Assembly (NCBI GenBank): GCA_054601695.1
Contig: BAAHQB010000332.1
Coordinates: forward strand, 121,314 to 185,313
Direction: 5' to 3'
Length of the DNA: 64,000 nucleotides
Origin: Amorphochlora amoebiformis
Taxonomy: Eukaryota > Cercozoa > Chlorarachniophyceae
In this document: positions 1 through 64,000 of the stretch, piece by piece
How positions within the stretch are numbered: position 1 is the first letter of the stretch
Layout of the letters: each line of letters begins with the position of its first letter
Program-made: the position numbers and the translations under genes
Notes under the pieces: generated by a model
Database searches by the model: none
Told to the model about the DNA's origin: nothing
What the model saw: only the letters and a program-made list of their open reading frames with translations

Positions 1-33
<33 letters not shown>

Positions 34-139
34 CATATACATATATATAGATATATATATATATATACATGCAGCTGCAATTATATACATACATTTATAT
101 ATCTATTCATATATATACACATATATATATACACACACG

Positions 140-190
<51 letters not shown>

Positions 191-196
191 CAACAG

Positions 197-16460
<16,264 letters not shown>

Positions 16461-17384
16461 GAACCTTAATAATACCTAAATTACACACGGAGGGTTCAAA
16501 AAGGGGGAATAATACTGTGATTAAAACCGCAATAAATATCTACAGAGTTTGCATCTAATTTGATAATCTGCTGCTGAATCGACTGGGATAAAAAAAAAAA
16601 AAAATCTTTTTTAAGGCGAAATCGACTTGCATTATCTAGTTATGACCGTCTATGATGAAAAAAGATTTTTTTTTTTTTTTTAGGCGATATCAATTTGCAT
16701 TTATGATATCCTTGTTAACAAATTCAGCGACATCACTAGATCATGAGTAGCAAATCAATCATCTAAATCATTGAAAAGAACACACATCCTAGACATCTAG
16801 ACATCTAGGGCATGTGTACTTGTGTTACAATGACAATGACGTATCTCTAGACTCAGTCTAGTCAGTACTACCAAGTAGAGTCTGATAGGCGTTACGCATC
16901 AAAGTTGTACAGTTATGCTACTACTAGTACTACTAAGCACTACAGTGACTGACTACACCCTAGGCCTAAAACGTTAACTACTCCAGTACCTAGAGTACCA
17001 GACAAGCGCCAGAAGCTAATCATGATATTAACTAAAATAATACGGCCTCGGATATGAAATAGGTTAAGTTTCGTCCTCTAAAGTCTAGAAAGTCTCAAGT
17101 CTATATCTCTAGTCATATTAGTATTCGTATTAGAGTATATGCTAGAATTTGGGGTACTGGCGGGTTGAATAAACCATCTTTTATACACAATATATATATA
17201 TATGTATATACTAGATATCTAGGATATATCTAGATATATATATATATATATATATTCTGTATGTCATATCCTATTCCAGCTGTTATATCTACTAAATCAC
17301 TAGTATTATAACTTTAAAATTGGAATCAATGCGCATGCATTGCACCTATATCATCTGGATCAGAATGTGGGTCCGTATATATAT
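16461..17384. other. Convergent 3' intergenic region, CTAG-rich
   Basis: This is the spacer between the stop codons of the 5-oxoprolinase (+) and aminomutase (-) genes. It has few microsatellites but two similar poly-A/T blocks (16591-16630 and 16660-16700) and a dense set of CTAG words (for example TCTAGACATCTAGACATCTA at 16790-16810, GACTCAGTCTAGTCAG, ATATCTAGGATATATCTAGA). No gene seen. Confidence 0.7.
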
Positions 17385-28835
<11,451 letters not shown>

Positions 28836-29417
28836 CGATTCGGGAAAGTTTTTACCCCAAAAAAAAGCGCTCTAACCTCCCGCCAACCCCCCACGCCCCC
28901 CTTTTTCGGAAAAGGACCTGTATCTTCCTATACATCTCCACCATTCACGCACCATTCGCTCGCCCCCCCCCATAAATAGGTGCTAATCCCAGCAGGAGTC
29001 TGCCACGAGATCCAGTCGATTTTAGACTCGGAGAATCTCTGAGACTGAGAGAGAGTCCCTACGGATCTCCAGAAATCTCCGGGGAATCTCCACAAATCTC
29101 CACCCGTGGCCGATCCAACAATGGTCAACGGCGAGGGCAAATATCACCATATATCTCGGTCATTTCTACCCTACCCTCCATTCAAATAAAAAATGCGAAT
29201 CCCCCTGGATATTATCCGTGCAAATTTCTTTTCTCCGGACGAAAAATGAGAAGAAAAACGATAAGGAGGAACAATTCATATGGTACACAGGTCCGGGGAA
29301 AGGGAACAAGAGATTGGCGAGCGGAGAAGCGAAGGTTTGGGCGAGGAGGGGAAGGAAGAAAGCAAAAGCATCTCGCAGAGATATTCGAGGGCACAATCCA
29401 ACCGGGGGGTAGCGAAA
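28836..29417. promoter_or_regulatory. Divergent promoter region between aminomutase (-) and GDPD (+)
   Basis: A 582-bp spacer almost free of microsatellites. It contains C-runs (28700s and 28965-28975), an AT box CATAAATAGG near 28971-28980 (TATTTATG on the minus strand, about 140 bp from the aminomutase ATG), repeated AATCTCC words at 29060-29105, and a purine-rich leader from 29290 into the GDPD start. Function is inferred from position only. Confidence 0.5.
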
Positions 29418-39759
<10,342 letters not shown>

Positions 39760-40423
39760 CACCGTTCAAACAGATGAAAAAGGCTACGGTTATGTCACGA
39801 ACAGTGACGTCCACGCATGATTATTTTGAATGCTCTGACTAGTCTTAACCCAATTTGAAATTATCAATGATAAATATGATTTCAGGCGATGAATATCTAG
39901 ATATTCGACACTGACTCTAGTGCGACGCTAGTCACAGTATACTTTAGAAATTATCTCTAGAATCTAGATACAGTTATACTACTCAGTACTATAGTCTAGA
40001 TAGTATAACATTAGTAATGAAAGCTTTAAACTAGTGGACTGCTACATTTCGGATATATCTAGTATATTTAATTCTGAGAGCCTCCAGAGTGAATGTTATC
40101 GATATCTTGATTTGACCTGCGGGTTAGTTAAACTAAAAACTATCTAGCTAGCTATGTACTAATGATTCAGTCAACACCGTGGTTCGTATATCGGATCGTG
40201 CTAGTGCTTTCTAGCTTAACGACATACTAGACATAGGATATACTAGCCTGCAGAATAGTACTGATAACTACTAAGTATCTAAACTAGCACTGTGTACATT
40301 GAATATCAACACATTCTCTGGATACTATCCAAGTATCGGATACTATATCCAGATGCGTACTCACCATGATTCCGGATGGGGTAGAAGCAAATAGAAACAG
40401 AAATGATACTAGTGATAAGGAAA
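39760..40423. other. Convergent 3' intergenic region, CTAG-rich
   Basis: Spacer between the GDPD stop and the NHL gene stop. Like the other convergent spacer it has no microsatellite but many CTAG words (ATCTAGATATTCG, CTCTAGAATCTAGATAC, TATCTAGCTAGCTATG, ACATACTAGACATAG and others between 39840 and 40290). No gene seen. Confidence 0.7.
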
Positions 40424-52025
<11,602 letters not shown>

Positions 52026-52257
52026 GTCAAATCACACGCTTTTACAAATAGATGCCGCTATATTCGCTAACAAAACGCCGGATGAAATACAAACCCACAG
52101 TCTACAAACAACATATCACACCGTCAAACGACACAAAGCCGGCTTCATCGGAAACCCAACCCAAACACCATCCCGGATATGGACACGTGCCAATCCCGAC
52201 TCATCGTCCCGCCCTTGTCCCACAGCGTCAGAGCTGTCTGTGACTCATACCGCCTAT
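52026..52257. promoter_or_regulatory. Divergent promoter region between NHL (-) and S28 peptidase (+)
   Basis: About 230 bp of normal composition without microsatellites between the two inferred start codons. No clear TATA box seen; function is inferred from position. The NHL start is itself uncertain. Confidence 0.45.
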
Positions 52258-62036
<9,779 letters not shown>

Positions 62037-62635
62037 GCGCCTTCTAACCCTAACCCTAACCCTAACCCTAACCCTAACCCTAACCCTAATCTTCGCCACA
62101 CCCCTCCCTGCAAATCCCGTCAAAAAGACACCTTCTAACCCTAACCCTAACCCTAACCCTAACCCTAACCCTAACCCTAACCCTAATCTTCGTCACACCC
62201 CTACGTGCGAATCCCGTCAAAAACGCACCTTCTAACCCTAACCCTAACCCTAACCCTAACCCTAACCCTAATCTTCGTCACACCCCTACCTGCAAATTTC
62301 GTCAAAAAGGCGCCTTCTAACCCTAACCCTAACCCTAACCCTAACCCTAACCCTAACCCTAATCTTCGTCACAACCCTACGTGCAAATACCGTCAAAAAG
62401 GCGCCTTCTAACCCTAACCCTAACCCTAACCCCAACCCTAACCCTAACCCTAATCTTTCGTCACACCCCTACCTGCAAATCCCGTCAAAAAGACACCTTC
62501 TAACCCTAACCCTAACCCTAACCCTAACCCTAACCCTAAACTTCGCTACAATCTTAACCCTAGCGCGACCCTAACCATAACTAATATCTAACCACCTAAC
62601 CCTAACCCTAGCTCTTGCTCTAATGCTAATAGGGT

Positions 62636-62767
62636 AAGAGAGAAAGAGCGTGTTGGGAGAGCGGGGGAAGAGAGGGAGGGGAGAGAGAGGGGAAGAGAGA
62701 GAAAAAGAGAGGGAGAGAGAAGAGAGAGAGAAAGAGAGTGTGAGAGAGAGATGGAAAGAGAGAGACA

Positions 62768-62812
<45 letters not shown>

Positions 62813-62826
62813 GAGAGAGAGAGGGA

Positions 62827-62857
<31 letters not shown>

Positions 62858-63064
62858 GGAGAGGAGAAGAGAGAGAGAAAGAAAAGAGAGAGAAAGAGAG
62901 AGAAAAGAGAGAGAGAAAGAGAGATAGACAGAGAGAGATGAAATAAGAGAGAGAGAGATGAAACGAGAGAGAGAGAGAACGAGAGAGAGAGGACAGAGAG
63001 TGGAAGAGAGAGGGAGAGAGAGAGAGAGAAAGAGAGAGAGAGAAGAGAGAGAGTGTGAGAGAGA

Positions 63065-63124
<60 letters not shown>

Positions 63125-63455
63125 GAGGGAAAGAGAGAGAGAAGAGAGAGAGAAAGAGAGAGAGAGATGAAACGATATATATATACATACATACATATAT
63201 ATATATATATACATATAAGAAACGAGGGAGAGATAGAGAGAAAGAGAGAGAGAGGGAGAGAGAGTGTGAGAGTGAGAGATAGAGAGAGATGGAACGAGAG
63301 AGAGAGAGAGAAAGAAAAAGAGAGAGAGAAAGAGAGTGCGAGAGAGAGAAAGAGAGTGCGAGAGAGAGAAAGAGAGTGAGAGAGAAAGAGAGGCGGAGAT
63401 TAAAACAATAGTAAACGCGTAGATATCTTTTCGAATAGAGAGAGAGAGATGAATA
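62636..63455. repeat. Purine tract (GA/GAAA)
   Basis: About 800 nt of G/A on the plus strand with one AT interruption at 63173-63215. It is the source of Ser/Leu-rich minus-strand and Arg/Glu-rich plus-strand frames. It lies 3' of the last visible S28 exon; CCCTAA units follow at 63455-63565. Confidence 0.93.
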
Positions 63456-63589
63456 CCTAAACCTAACCCTAACCCTTGCCCTCAGGCGAATCTTAACCCT
63501 AACGCTAACGCTAACCCTAGCTCTGACCCTAACCCTAACCCTAACCCTAACCCTAACCCTAGCTGTAAGCTTTGCTCTAACCATAACCA

Positions 63590-63631
63590 ACTCTAATGTG
63601 ACTTTATTGTTGTGTTATATATATATATATC

Positions 63632-63727
<96 letters not shown>

Positions 63728-63809
63728 GTATATATATAAGTGTATATGCATATATACATATATATATATAGATATATATATATATATATATATATATTAG
63801 GTGTAAAAA

Positions 63810-63894
<85 letters not shown>

Positions 63895-64000
63895 ATATAT
63901 ATATACATGAATAAATATATTCTATATATATATATATATACATGAATAAATATATTCATTATGCATTTGTATTAAATCTTACAAAGACGTATTAATGTCA
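63590..64000. other. AT repeat at window end, no gene seen
   Basis: AT dinucleotide runs with short unique pieces (63795-63810, 63955-64000). The S28 gene must continue beyond the window if intact, but I see no exon here. Confidence 0.6.

Overview
This window is nuclear DNA from a microbial eukaryote that I cannot place to phylum. The evidence for that is GT-AG (and a few GC-AG) introns, a mitochondrial-type presequence, secretory signal peptides, and TTAGGG/CCCTAA repeats. Most of the window is AT dinucleotide microsatellite, CCCTAA/TTAGGG telomere-type repeat, CT/GA tracts and small minisatellites. Almost every long open frame is a translation of those repeats (poly-IY, poly-LG, poly-ER, poly-LS) and is not a gene.

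Hidden in the repeats are five real genes cut into roughly 85 tiny exons, mostly 25-150 nt. I rebuilt them by matching family motifs, splice sites and codon phase at each junction. From left to right: (1) the C-terminal (hydantoinase-B-like) half of 5-oxoprolinase, + strand, 197-16460, 24 exons, 5' end outside the window; (2) a lysine 2,3-aminomutase-family radical SAM/PLP enzyme, - strand, 28835-17385, 18 exons, 616 codons; (3) a secreted or membrane-anchored glycerophosphodiester phosphodiesterase-family protein, + strand, 29418-39759, 17 exons; (4) an NHL-repeat protein, - strand, about 52025-40424, at least 18 exons; (5) a serine carboxypeptidase of family S28 (Pro-X carboxypeptidase/DPP7-like), + strand, from 52258, 3' end outside the window. 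Strands alternate strictly, giving two convergent 3' regions (16461-17384 and 39760-40423, both rich in CTAG) and two compact divergent promoter regions (28836-29417 and 52026-52257).

The genes have no obvious shared pathway. What unites them is intron structure. Introns are made of AT repeats that start right at the splice sites, or of telomere-type arrays up to about 1.1 kb long. Many introns also carry tandem, decaying copies of short exon-intron junction fragments (5-10 copies of 25-60 nt, separated by AT repeats). CCCTAA arrays lie mostly in the sense orientation, where each unit supplies a CTAAC branch-point-like sequence and one base change gives a CTAG acceptor. Further oddities are a 6-nt microexon, a (GC)41 tract, an antisense gene fragment inside an oxoprolinase intron flanked by direct repeats, an inverted repeat containing an exon copy, two coding minisatellites in the aminomutase, and a 42-bp sequence shared by telomere-type arrays 55 kb apart.

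All gene models come from reading alone. Exon edges supported by motif, splice site and phase together are firm. The 5' exon of the NHL gene, one GDPD boundary and the last S28 exons are not.
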